This document shows, piece after piece, positions 18,003-25,978 of a stretch of 48,483 nt of DNA. Under the pieces are notes generated by a model that made no database searches, was not told the DNA's origin, and was given only the letters and a program-made list of their open reading frames with translations. The position numbers and the translations under genes are program-made. This DNA is from Streptococcus sp. SK643 (GTDB lineage Bacteria; Bacillota; Bacilli; Lactobacillales; Streptococcaceae), in the NCBI RefSeq assembly GCF_000259505.1, contig NZ_AJMM01000013.1:1-48483 (forward strand). The letters are read 5' to 3'. The number at the start of each line of letters is the position of its first letter. Positions within the stretch are counted from its first letter, which is position 1.

Positions 18003-18027
18003 TTAATATTTTACTGTTAATATTTTA
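18003..18027. repeat. Direct repeat upstream of the psa promoter
   Basis: TTAATATTTTA occurs twice (18003-18013 and 18017-18027), separated by CTG, about 20 bases upstream of the psaB -35. It could be a regulator site or an UP-like A/T tract. Chance is possible because the region is AT-rich. Confidence 0.35.
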
Positions 18028-18037
18028 ATTTTTTAAA

Positions 18038-18074
18038 AAATTAACTTGACTTAATTTTTTTTTTAAGGTATATT
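18038..18074 (+). promoter_or_regulatory. psaBCA promoter with PsaR-type operator
   Basis: TTGACT (18046-18051), a 17-base spacer and TATATT (18069-18074) form the promoter. The -35 sits inside the near-palindrome AAATTAACTTGACTTAATTT (18038-18057). This matches the place and type of site bound by PsaR, the Mn2+-dependent DtxR/MntR-family repressor of the pneumococcal psa operon. With Mn2+ present, PsaR would block the -35. Confidence 0.75.
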
Positions 18075-18098
18075 AAGAGTCAGGAGGAATACAAGCTT

Positions 18099-18821
18099 AT
18101 GATACGTATCGAAAACCTCAGTGTCTCCTACAAAGAAACGTTGGCACTTAAGGATATTTCACTAGTGCTCCAAGGACCAACAATTACCGGAATCATTGGT
18201 CCAAACGGTGCTGGAAAATCAACACTACTAAAAGGGATGTTGAACATTATCCCCCATCAAGGTCAGGCATTTCTCGATGACAAGGAAGTTAAAAAATCCT
18301 TACATCGAATTGCCTATGTCGAACAAAAAATCAATATCGACTATAACTTTCCCATCAAGGTCAAGGAATGTGTCTCACTAGGACTATTTCCCTCTATTCC
18401 TCTCTTTCGCAGTTTAAATGCTAAACATTGGAAAAAAGTAGAGGAAGCCCTTGAAATCGTCGGCCTAGCTGACTACGCTGAACGTCAAATCAGTCAACTG
18501 TCTGGAGGTCAATTCCAGCGGGTCTTGATTGCCAGATGTTTGGTGCAGGAAGCCGATTATATCCTCTTGGATGAACCCTTTGTTGGGATTGACTCTGTCA
18601 GTGAGGAAATCATCATGAATACGCTGAGAGATTTGAAAAAAGCTGGTAAGACGGTTCTCATCGTTCACCACGACCTCAGCAAGGTTTCCCACTACTTCGA
18701 TCAAGTCTTACTTGTCAATCGAGAAGTGATTGCCTTTGGTCCAACCAAAGAAACCTTTACCGAAGCCAATCTCAAAGAAGCTTACGGTAATCGACTTTTT
18801 TTCAATGGAGGTGACCTATGA
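18099..18821 (+). CDS. psaB: Manganese ABC transporter ATPase
   Basis: 240 residues. Walker [10 protein letters not shown] near residue 37, ABC signature LSGGQFQR near 133 and Walker B YILLDEP near 154 are all intact, followed by the switch histidine (VHHD). PsaB powers uptake of Mn2+ (and some Zn2+) through PsaC after capture by PsaA. First gene of the operon, with AGGAGG upstream. Its stop overlaps the psaC start (ATGA). Expected to be repressed by PsaR when manganese is sufficient. Confidence 0.96.
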   Translation: MIRIENLSVSYKETLALKDISLVLQGPTITGIIGPNGAGKSTLLKGMLNIIPHQGQAFLDDKEVKKSLHRIAYVEQKINIDYNFPIKVKECVSLGLFPSIPLFRSLNAKHWKKVEEALEIVGLADYAERQISQLSGGQFQRVLIARCLVQEADYILLDEPFVGIDSVSEEIIMNTLRDLKKAGKTVLIVHHDLSKVSHYFDQVLLVNREVIAFGPTKETFTEANLKEAYGNRLFFNGGDL

Positions 18822-19666
18822 TTGCAGAATTTATCGATGGATTGCAAAAATTCCATTTCCTACAAAATGCCTTGATAACAGCTATTGTCGTCGGGGTCGT
18901 AGCTGGAGCTGTAGGATGTTTCATCATTCTACGCGGGATGTCACTCATGGGAGATGCTATTTCACATGCTGTCTTACCAGGTGTAGCCCTCTCCTTTATC
19001 TTGGGAGTTGACTTCTTTATCGGAGCCATTGTCTTTGGATTACTAGCTGCCATCATTATTACCTACATCAAGGGGAACTCGATTATCAAAAGCGATACCG
19101 CCATCGGCATTACCTTTTCTTCTTTCTTAGCCCTCGGTATCATCTTGATTAGTGTCGCTAAAAGTTCAACTGACCTTTTCCATATCCTTTTTGGTAATAT
19201 CCTTGCCGTCCAAGATACGGATATGTTTATTACTATTGGTGTGGGGGCAGCCATTCTCTTGTTAATCTGGATTTTTTTCAAGCAACTCTTGATCACTTCC
19301 TTTGATGAACTCTTGGCTAAGGCCATGGGAATGCCTGTCAATTTCTATCACTACCTTCTCATGGTACTATTGACTCTCGTGTCTGTGACAGCCATGCAAA
19401 GTGTCGGAACTATCCTGATTGTAGCCATGCTGATTACCCCAGCTGCAACAGCTTACCTTTATGCCAATAGTCTAAAAAGCATGATTTTCCTTTCCTCAAC
19501 CTTTGGGGCAACGGCTTCTGTTTTGGGACTCTTTATCGGTTATAGCTTTAACGTTGCGGCAGGCTCTAGTATCGTGCTCACGTCTGCTAGTTTCTTTCTC
19601 ATTAGCTTCTTTATCGCTCCAAAGCAACGATATTTGAAACTAAAAAATAAAAATTTGTTAAAATAA
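18818..19666 (+). CDS. psaC: Manganese ABC transporter permease
   Basis: 282 residues with about eight hydrophobic segments, as in the ABC-3 metal permease family. [16 protein letters not shown] near residue 46 is the conserved stretch that contributes the metal-binding Asp and His in the channel. [23 protein letters not shown] is a second family stretch. It forms the membrane channel for Mn2+ with PsaB. Overlaps psaB by 4 bases; psaA follows after a GGAGG site. Confidence 0.95.
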   Translation: MIAEFIDGLQKFHFLQNALITAIVVGVVAGAVGCFIILRGMSLMGDAISHAVLPGVALSFILGVDFFIGAIVFGLLAAIIITYIKGNSIIKSDTAIGITFSSFLALGIILISVAKSSTDLFHILFGNILAVQDTDMFITIGVGAAILLLIWIFFKQLLITSFDELLAKAMGMPVNFYHYLLMVLLTLVSVTAMQSVGTILIVAMLITPAATAYLYANSLKSMIFLSSTFGATASVLGLFIGYSFNVAAGSSIVLTSASFFLISFFIAPKQRYLKLKNKNLLK

Positions 19667-19696
19667 TGGGCAAAACCCAATAAATTGGAGGATCTA

Positions 19697-20626
19697 ATGA
19701 AAAAATTAGGTACATTATTAGTGCTCTTTCTTTCCGTTATTGCTCTTGTAGCATGTACTAGCGGCAAAAAAGATGCAGCTTCTGGTCAAAAACTAAAAGT
19801 TGTTGCTACAAACTCAATCATCGCTGATATTACTAAAAATATTGCTGGTGACAAGATTGATCTTCATAGTATCGTTCCTGTTGGTCAAGACCCACACGAA
19901 TACGAACCACTTCCTGAAGATGTCAAGAAAACTTCTGAGGCTAATTTGATTTTCTATAACGGTATCAACCTTGAAACTGGTGGCAATGCTTGGTTTACAA
20001 AATTGGTAGAAAATGCCAAGAAGACTGAAAACAAAGACTACTTTGCAGTCAGCGAAGGCGTTGATGTTATCTATCTTGAAGGCCAAAACGAAAAAGGCAA
20101 AGAAGACCCACACGCTTGGCTTAACCTTGAAAACGGTATGATTTTTGCTAAAAACATCGCAAAACAATTGAGCGCTAAAGACCCTAGCAACAAGGAATTC
20201 TACGAAAAAAATCTCAAAGAATATACTGATAAGCTAGACAAACTTGACAAGGAAGCTAAGGAGAAATTTAACAACATCCCTGCTGAGAAAAAACTCATTG
20301 TAACCAGCGAAGGATGCTTCAAATACTTCTCTAAAGCCTACGGTGTCCCAAGTGCCTATATCTGGGAAATCAACACTGAAGAAGAAGGAACACCTGAACA
20401 AATCAAGACTTTGGTTGAAAAACTTCGCCAAACAAAAGTTCCATCACTCTTTGTAGAATCAAGTGTGGATGACCGTCCAATGAAGACTGTTTCACAAGAC
20501 ACAAACATCCCAATCTACGCACAAATCTTTACTGACTCTATCGCAGAACAAGGTAAAGAAGGCGACAGCTACTACAACATGATGAAATACAACCTTGACA
20601 AGATTGCTGAAGGATTGGCAAAATAA
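19697..20626 (+). CDS. psaA: Manganese-binding lipoprotein
   Basis: 309 residues from the ATG at 19697, which has GGAGG 6 bases upstream; an ATG at 19685 is in frame but lies before the ribosome site. The lipoprotein signal ends in the lipobox LVAC with Cys20. All four known PsaA metal ligands are in place: His67, His139, Glu205 and Asp280. Function: captures Mn2+ outside the membrane and hands it to PsaBC; needed for oxidative stress resistance and virulence in pneumococcus. Odd point: residue 207 is Cys (codon TGC, 20315-20317), where I remember Ala in the usual SEGAFKYF stretch, so a thiol sits two residues from ligand Glu205. Confidence 0.97.
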   Translation: MKKLGTLLVLFLSVIALVACTSGKKDAASGQKLKVVATNSIIADITKNIAGDKIDLHSIVPVGQDPHEYEPLPEDVKKTSEANLIFYNGINLETGGNAWFTKLVENAKKTENKDYFAVSEGVDVIYLEGQNEKGKEDPHAWLNLENGMIFAKNIAKQLSAKDPSNKEFYEKNLKEYTDKLDKLDKEAKEKFNNIPAEKKLIVTSEGCFKYFSKAYGVPSAYIWEINTEEEGTPEQIKTLVEKLRQTKVPSLFVESSVDDRPMKTVSQDTNIPIYAQIFTDSIAEQGKEGDSYYNMMKYNLDKIAEGLAK

Positions 20627-20758
20627 TCTAGATATTAGTTTATCTATTACTAGGTTCTTGTCTCTCTTTACATTACTTCTAATATTAGCTTTGTTAGTTC
20701 TATCTCTAGCTAAAAAAGCGTTTATAAAAATAAAGATTTCTTAAATCAGTACGAACGA

Positions 20759-20912
20759 AGTGAGTTTTTACCAGATATTTCTCACTGTAGTGGTATCCTA
20801 GATAAGAACTTTGATCTTATCTAGGACGGAATTTTTGAGACCTAAGGCTCAAAAATTAGGGATGAAATTCCAAAGGAAGTTGCTCCCGTCCGCACTACCT
20901 TCGAGAAATATC
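20759..20912 (+). other. Nested, branched RNA-like structure of unknown class
   Basis: An outer stem GATATTTCTC/GAGAAATATC (20774-20783 and 20903-20912) continues through GTAGTG/CACTAC (20787-20792 and 20893-20898). Inside, one hairpin is CCTAGATAAGA/TCTTATCTAGG (20797-20807 and 20815-20825, perfect). A second arm is GACGG/CCGTC (20825-20829 and 20886-20890), enclosing AATTTTTGAG/CTCAAAAATT (20830-20839 and 20848-20857). AGTGAG at 20759-20764 could instead pair with CTCACT (20781-20786) and would break the outer stem. I do not recognise it as a known riboswitch. It may be a structured 3' UTR, a small RNA or a mobile repeat. Confidence 0.6.
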
Positions 20913-20930
20913 AAATAGATAAAAAATCTG

Positions 20931-20966
20931 AAAAACGTCATTCTCATGCGAGTTGGCGTTTTTTAT
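20931..20966 (+). terminator. Terminator between psaA and tpx
   Basis: AAAAACGTCA (20931-20940) pairs with TGGCGTTTTT (20954-20963), with one wobble pair, followed by more T. It would stop read-through from psaBCA into tpx. Confidence 0.65.
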
Positions 20967-20990
20967 ATGCCCATATTTCCGGTCAAATCA

Positions 20991-21020
20991 TTGGAAAATT
21001 CTGACCGTTTCAGCTACAAT
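20991..21020 (+). promoter_or_regulatory. tpx promoter
   Basis: TTGGAA (20991-20996), an 18-base spacer and TACAAT (21015-21020), about 25 bases before the tpx start. Confidence 0.6.
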
Positions 21021-21045
21021 GGAAGAAAAAAGATTGGAGTATCTT

Positions 21046-21537
21046 ATGGTAACTTTTCTCGGAAATCCTGTGAGCTTTACAGGTAAACAACTACAAGTTG
21101 GAGATAAAGCGCTGGACTTTTCTCTCACTGCAACTGATCTTTCTAAAAAAACTCTAGCAGATTTCGATGGCAAGAAAAAAGTATTGAGTGTTGTACCTTC
21201 TATTGATACTGGTATTTGCTCAACTCAAACTCGCCGTTTCAACCAAGAACTTGCTGGACTGGACAACACAGTTGTATTGACTGTTTCTATGGACCTCCCT
21301 TTCGCCCAAAAACGTTGGTGCGGTGCTGAAGGTATTGAAAATGCCATCATGCTCTCAGACTATTTCGACCATTCCTTTGGACGTGATTACGCCCTCTTAA
21401 TCAATGAGTGGCACCTATTGGCACGCGCAGTCTTTGTCCTCGATACTGACAATACGATTCGCTACGTTGAATACGTGGATAATATCAATTCTGAACCCAA
21501 CTTCGAAGCCGCAATTGCAGCTGCTAAATCCCTATAG
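21046..21537 (+). CDS. tpx: Thiol peroxidase (2-Cys/Tpx type)
   Basis: 163 residues from the ATG at 21046, with GGAG 8 bases upstream. The longer frame from 20953 has no ribosome site and would start inside the terminator. The peroxidatic cysteine is in [15 protein letters not shown] and the resolving cysteine in KRWCGAEG. Tpx reduces H2O2 and alkyl peroxides using thioredoxin. The gene sits behind psaBCA, as in pneumococcus (psaD), linking manganese uptake with peroxide defence in an organism group that makes its own H2O2. It has its own promoter and terminator. Confidence 0.95.
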   Translation: MVTFLGNPVSFTGKQLQVGDKALDFSLTATDLSKKTLADFDGKKKVLSVVPSIDTGICSTQTRRFNQELAGLDNTVVLTVSMDLPFAQKRWCGAEGIENAIMLSDYFDHSFGRDYALLINEWHLLARAVFVLDTDNTIRYVEYVDNINSEPNFEAAIAAAKSL

Positions 21538-21587
21538 AAAAAATCCTCTGTTACAAAGAGTTCTCTTTGAAACGGAGGATTTTTTAT
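21538..21587. terminator. Two-tier bidirectional terminator after tpx
   Basis: Outer stem AAAAATCCTC/GAGGATTTTT (21539-21548 and 21575-21584) and inner stem CAAAGAG/CTCTTTG (21554-21560 and 21563-21569), then T. It serves tpx and the convergent ABC permease gene. Confidence 0.8.
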
Positions 21588-21607
21588 TAGGATAAAAACG
21601 AATTTTT

Positions 21608-24316
21608 CTAATCTATAGACTTCAAGGCTTCTAACATATCGACTTTTCTTAGATGATGATTGACAAAAAATCCAAGTAAGATCAATATCAATAGTACTGC
21701 ACCAATTGGTAGAGCATAGACCTCCCAAGCAACCCGTGGATAAAAGAGAATGGTTGCAGGTGAAATCATTTGAATCAAAAACTGATGCAAATAAAAACCA
21801 GATACTAATCCTAGAATAATCCCTACAAGAGAAAGAAGCATGGTCTCACGGTAAATATAGAAAGTCACTTCTTTATTGTGAAAACCAAGAACCTTGACGG
21901 TAGATAGTTCACGAATACGCTCGTTAACATTAATATTGGTTAAATTATAAAGAATGACAATGGCTAAAAGAACGGACACAAGGACCAAGATTGTCATAGT
22001 TTGGTTTAAAGAACTTGCAACAGAATCAAAAAGGCGACTAGCAGATGCATTCTGGAAAACACTTGCTACTGCAGCTTGATTCATGACTAATCCTGCTTGC
22101 TTTTCAACACTAGTCTGACTAGGATCCTGTAAGCTAACAAGATAGGTGTTTTTTTCAGGTAGTTGACCATAAATCTTTTGATAGCTCCTCTGATTCATGT
22201 AAATAAAATGCCCAACATAATTCTCAGTAATTGCTGCAACTTCTATCTTCTTACCATCAAGCTCTAGTGACTGACCAATTTTGATTCCAGCTAATTGGGC
22301 TAATTTTGCTGTAATGACTGCTCCATCTTTTAATTGTAATTCCTTTTGTCCTTCTTGGAGATGGATGAAAGGGGTTAGATCCTCCTTATTAGTCATCATG
22401 AGAGTCACGGTTTGGAGCCCAACCTTACCCCTAAAATCTTTGTCTACATTCTTGGAATAGATTTTCTGATAAGCTTTTATATCTGGCCCTTTTAACATTT
22501 CTTCTAGACTTGCCTTTTCTTGCTTGGTCGCACTATTATTCTCAGCTAGCAGCAACTGATACTGCTGGATTTGTTCAAATTGTCTGCTTGGTACTCCTGC
22601 AACTGAAGACTGAATGCCCAATCCTGCAAAAAGAAGGGCTACAGAACCTGCCACACCAAAAATGGTCATCAGCATCCTCTGCTTATAACGAAAGATATTC
22701 CTAGCAGTTACCTTGTGGGTAAAACTCATGCGACGCCAAATAAATCTCACCTTCTCTAGTAAAATTTTTGAACCTTTGACAGGTGGTTTGGGAAGTAACA
22801 AATGAGCTGCCTCATCATGGAGCTCTCTACCAGCCACCAAATAGGCAGGTAGTACACTAGCCAGCCAGGTCAAGATGAGAGCTAGTAAACTATAGGACCA
22901 ATAAAAATGAATGGGAGTGGGTCCAACTACCATGTCCTTGGTAATAACATTTGCGATAACTGTAGCTAGTACATAATGCCCCAGTATGCTTCCTATAATA
23001 CTGCCTATAGTTCCTGCTACCAGACCATAGACAAGAAACTTAGCAATAATATCCTTACTTCTATAACCCAAGGCCTTGAAAATCCCAGCATTTGTCCTTT
23101 CTTCATCCACAAAACGAGCCATAGTTGTAAAGGTTACCATGGCTGCCACAGCGTAAAGCACTACAGGAAAGATATTACCTACTGCTCGGATACTACTTGT
23201 GGCATTGCTATACATGAGATATCCTTGACCACCTGGTATCGTTTGTCTATTGTAGACCTGATAAGTTGGTTCCGTCAAATTATCCAAGTTTTTCTGACTT
23301 CTCTCTAGTTTTTCTACTTGCTGAGATATAGATTTTTCGGCCTCTGCTAATTTTTCTTTTTCCTTGGTTAATTCTTCTCTAGCTTTAACTAGCTGACTAG
23401 CCACCTGTTCTCGCTGGGTTTGAGGAAGCAAGGCAAGCTGGCTTTCCTGTAGCTGTAGCCGACCTTCAGCACTGCTTAAACGATTCTTACCCTCCTGCAA
23501 GTTTTCTTGCGCTTTGCGAATCCTTTCTTGACCTTTATCTAGGGAAACTTGCCCTTCTTTTTTTACTAGCTCTAAACGTGCCTTGCCATTGTCTGAAAGA
23601 AGCTTTTCTAGCTCTTCTTGATCTTGCTTGACTGTTTCTTCATAGTCCGTTGAAAAAGAATTTAAACCTTCTAAGTTCTTATATTTCAAGCGTGCAATAC
23701 TATAGACCTTTTCATCAAACTGACTGGGCATAACCAGACCATAGCCTGTCAGAGTCCCACTTCCACTCCCTGCATAGCCCAAATCTCGTTGAGATAACAT
23801 TTCAGCTGAATGGACAAAGCCTGTAATGGTAAAAGTCTGTTCTTTCAAGGTAGAGGAACTAGCCTCTTTTTCCTTAAAAGTAATGGTCTGCCCTAAACTA
23901 TACTTATCATGCAAATGAGCTGCTAAAGCAATCTCTTGCTCTTCTTGAGGAAGACGGCCTTCTGTAACTTGAAAGTTTGAGATCTTCTCGGGCTTAGAAT
24001 AAAGTCGAATGGCATCCTGCCCATTATCCATAGTCACATCTGTCAAATATCCAAACTCAACCTCTGCACCCTCTATCTGTTCTAGTTCTTCTTGATCATT
24101 TGAATCCAAACCATAGTTGGACATAAGAGCCAAATCAAAGGTTTTAGCAGTGCTTAGATAAGCATTAGCACTTGCCTCAATATTAGGACTGGTCACTTTA
24201 AGACCAACTAAAGCGAGCGAACCCAACATCATCAAGATCAAAATCGATAAAAAGCGTCCCTTAGAGCTGGTGAAGGACTGAAGCAAATCCTTCCAATAGA
24301 TCTTTCTCTTGACCAT
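21608..24316 (-). CDS. FtsX-type ABC transporter permease with periplasmic-side coiled coil
   Basis: 902 residues. One membrane segment near residues 20-40, then an extracellular domain, then a long coiled coil (about 245-345, rich in E, Q, K, L). A first FtsX-like block of three segments follows (about 375-500), a segment near 545-565, a second extracellular domain, and a final three-segment block (about 770-890). This double-FtsX layout is that of MacB-like permeases that act mechanically or export peptides and lipids rather than import small solutes. The ATPase gene lies 1 base upstream, with the ribosome site inside its end. Substrate unknown. Confidence 0.85.
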   Translation of the reverse strand: MVKRKIYWKDLLQSFTSSKGRFLSILILMMLGSLALVGLKVTSPNIEASANAYLSTAKTFDLALMSNYGLDSNDQEELEQIEGAEVEFGYLTDVTMDNGQDAIRLYSKPEKISNFQVTEGRLPQEEQEIALAAHLHDKYSLGQTITFKEKEASSSTLKEQTFTITGFVHSAEMLSQRDLGYAGSGSGTLTGYGLVMPSQFDEKVYSIARLKYKNLEGLNSFSTDYEETVKQDQEELEKLLSDNGKARLELVKKEGQVSLDKGQERIRKAQENLQEGKNRLSSAEGRLQLQESQLALLPQTQREQVASQLVKAREELTKEKEKLAEAEKSISQQVEKLERSQKNLDNLTEPTYQVYNRQTIPGGQGYLMYSNATSSIRAVGNIFPVVLYAVAAMVTFTTMARFVDEERTNAGIFKALGYRSKDIIAKFLVYGLVAGTIGSIIGSILGHYVLATVIANVITKDMVVGPTPIHFYWSYSLLALILTWLASVLPAYLVAGRELHDEAAHLLLPKPPVKGSKILLEKVRFIWRRMSFTHKVTARNIFRYKQRMLMTIFGVAGSVALLFAGLGIQSSVAGVPSRQFEQIQQYQLLLAENNSATKQEKASLEEMLKGPDIKAYQKIYSKNVDKDFRGKVGLQTVTLMMTNKEDLTPFIHLQEGQKELQLKDGAVITAKLAQLAGIKIGQSLELDGKKIEVAAITENYVGHFIYMNQRSYQKIYGQLPEKNTYLVSLQDPSQTSVEKQAGLVMNQAAVASVFQNASASRLFDSVASSLNQTMTILVLVSVLLAIVILYNLTNINVNERIRELSTVKVLGFHNKEVTFYIYRETMLLSLVGIILGLVSGFYLHQFLIQMISPATILFYPRVAWEVYALPIGAVLLILILLGFFVNHHLRKVDMLEALKSID

Positions 24317-24317
24317 T

Positions 24318-25019
24318 CTAATACTCCAATTTGTCTATATCCTGAGGATGATGGTTGATCAGCACATCCTTGACACTTGCATCATGCATATGAATCACTC
24401 TATCTGCAATTGGTGCCAAAGCTCCATTGTGAGTTACGATGATCACTGTTGCTCCCTTTTGACGGGACATGTCTTGAAGAATTTTCAAAACTTGCTTACC
24501 TGTCTGATAGTCCAAAGCTCCTGTCGGCTCATCACAAAGGAGAATTTTAGGATTTTTGGCTACTGCTCGTGCAATAGAGACTCGCTGTTGCTCTCCTCCA
24601 GAAAGCTGAGCTGGAAAGTTATTCATCCGATGAGCAAGACCCACATCCGTCAGAACCTGCTCGGGATTCAAGGCATCCTTTACAATTTCTGATGCCAGTT
24701 CTACATTTTCCTTAGCAGTTAAATTAGAAACCAAATTATAAAATTGAAAAACAAAGCCCACATCATTACGACGGTAATCAGTTCTCTGATGGGAACTATA
24801 GTCTGCAATATTAACACCATCAATCCAAATTTGCCCTTCGTCATTGGTATCCATTCCACCCAAGAGATTCAAAACTGTTGACTTACCTGCCCCAGATGCC
24901 CCTAAAATAATAACCAATTCTCCCTTTTCAATCTCAAAATTCACATCACGATTGGCCACAATCTCCGTATCCCCAACCTGATAACGCTTGTAACAATGTT
25001 TCATCTCAATATAAGCCAT
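24318..25019 (-). CDS. MacB/LolD-type ABC transporter ATPase
   Basis: 233 residues from the ATG at 25019; ATGs at 25022 and 25031 are also in frame, but GAGG sits at the best distance from 25019. Walker [10 protein letters not shown] near residue 38, signature LSGGEQQR near 139 and Walker [13 protein letters not shown] near 160 fit the LolD/MacB family that pairs with FtsX-type permeases. It should power the 902-residue permease encoded immediately downstream. There is no neighbouring two-component system, so a bacitracin-type resistance module is not suggested by context. Confidence 0.9.
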   Translation of the reverse strand: MAYIEMKHCYKRYQVGDTEIVANRDVNFEIEKGELVIILGASGAGKSTVLNLLGGMDTNDEGQIWIDGVNIADYSSHQRTDYRRNDVGFVFQFYNLVSNLTAKENVELASEIVKDALNPEQVLTDVGLAHRMNNFPAQLSGGEQQRVSIARAVAKNPKILLCDEPTGALDYQTGKQVLKILQDMSRQKGATVIIVTHNGALAPIADRVIHMHDASVKDVLINHHPQDIDKLEY

Positions 25020-25090
25020 CATCAACCTCACTTTCTTTAACTACTTCTTAATATCATTATAACGCTTTTTCGAAGAGTTGGATACTAGAA

Positions 25091-25120
25091 TAAAAAGAAA
25101 AACCCAGGTATTCCTAGGCT
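25091..25120 (-). terminator. Terminator of gpmA
   Basis: The minus strand shows GCCTAGG, loop AATA, CCTGGGT and then a T-rich tract, 14 bases after the gpmA stop. Confidence 0.75.
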
Positions 25121-25133
25121 TTCTTTTTACAAA

Positions 25134-25826
25134 TTATTTTCCAAGGTAGTATTCAGAAACTACGTTCAATTTTTCGTCGAATTCGAATACCAATGGTGGG
25201 AAGTTAGGGATTTCCACATCCATGATTTCGTCATCTGACAAACCTTTGATGTGTTTTACAAGGGCACGGATTGAGTTACCGTGAGCTCCTACGAATACGT
25301 TTTTACCATCTTTAAGAGCTGGAGCGATTTTATCTTCCCAGAATGGAAGGGCACGTTCCAAAGTCACTTTCAAGTTTTCAGCATCTGGAATAACTGAGTC
25401 GTCAAGTGAAGCGTAACGACGGTCAGTGTGAGCTGAATGCTCATCATCACGATCCATGTTTGGAGGCAATACATCGTATGAACGACGCCAGATGTGAACT
25501 TGCTCATCACCAAATTGTTCAGCAGCTTCAGCCTTGTTTTTACCAGTCAAACCACCGTAGTGACGTTCGTTCAAACGCCATGATTTTTCAACTGGAACCC
25601 ACAATTGGTCAGAAGCTTCAAGAGCCAAGTTAGTTGTTTTGATCGCACGTTTCAATACTGAAGTGTAAGCTTGGTCAAATTCGATACCAGCTTCTTTGAT
25701 CAATTTACCAGCGTCAATCGCTTGTTGTGTACCTTTTTCAGACAAATCAACATCAGCCCAACCAGTGAAAAGGTTAGCTTTGTTCCATTCAGACTCACCG
25801 TGGCGAGCAAAAACCAATTTTACCAT
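25134..25826 (-). CDS. gpmA: 2,3-bisphosphoglycerate-dependent phosphoglycerate mutase
   Basis: 230 residues. The catalytic phosphohistidine is in RHGESEWN (His9); the second histidine is in [13 protein letters not shown] near residue 182. It interconverts 3- and 2-phosphoglycerate in glycolysis. Codon use is strongly biased, as for a highly expressed gene. The leader holds a small hairpin, CGAGG with CCTCG (25852-25866), close to the ribosome site, which may affect translation. Monocistronic, with a terminator; the IgA1 protease gene upstream has the same direction. Confidence 0.96.
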   Translation of the reverse strand: MVKLVFARHGESEWNKANLFTGWADVDLSEKGTQQAIDAGKLIKEAGIEFDQAYTSVLKRAIKTTNLALEASDQLWVPVEKSWRLNERHYGGLTGKNKAEAAEQFGDEQVHIWRRSYDVLPPNMDRDDEHSAHTDRRYASLDDSVIPDAENLKVTLERALPFWEDKIAPALKDGKNVFVGAHGNSIRALVKHIKGLSDDEIMDVEIPNFPPLVFEFDEKLNVVSEYYLGK

Positions 25827-25978
25827 TAGATGGATTCTCCTTTAAATTTTCCGAGGTTTCCCCTCGTTTATCTATTCTATTTTACACAATTTTTCACAAA
25901 AAAGCTAGTTAAAATCGACAAGTTGTGACAGTCAGAAAGTAAAGTCCTCTCATCCTGACTAGGAACTTCTATAATTCA

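Larger units (their letters stand above)
20627..21045. other. psaA-tpx intergenic region
   Basis: This 419-base gap holds, in order, an AT-rich stretch (20627-20750), a large nested inverted-repeat element (20759-20912), a terminator-like hairpin (20931-20966) and the tpx promoter (20991-21020). No convincing protein frame is present; the 31-codon extension in frame upstream of tpx has no ribosome site and lies across the terminator and promoter. Confidence 0.7.

Noticed and set aside
20953..21045. A longer tpx start adding 31 residues
   Set aside because: The extension crosses the terminator and the tpx promoter and lacks a ribosome site; the ATG at 21046 has GGAG and gives the normal Tpx length.
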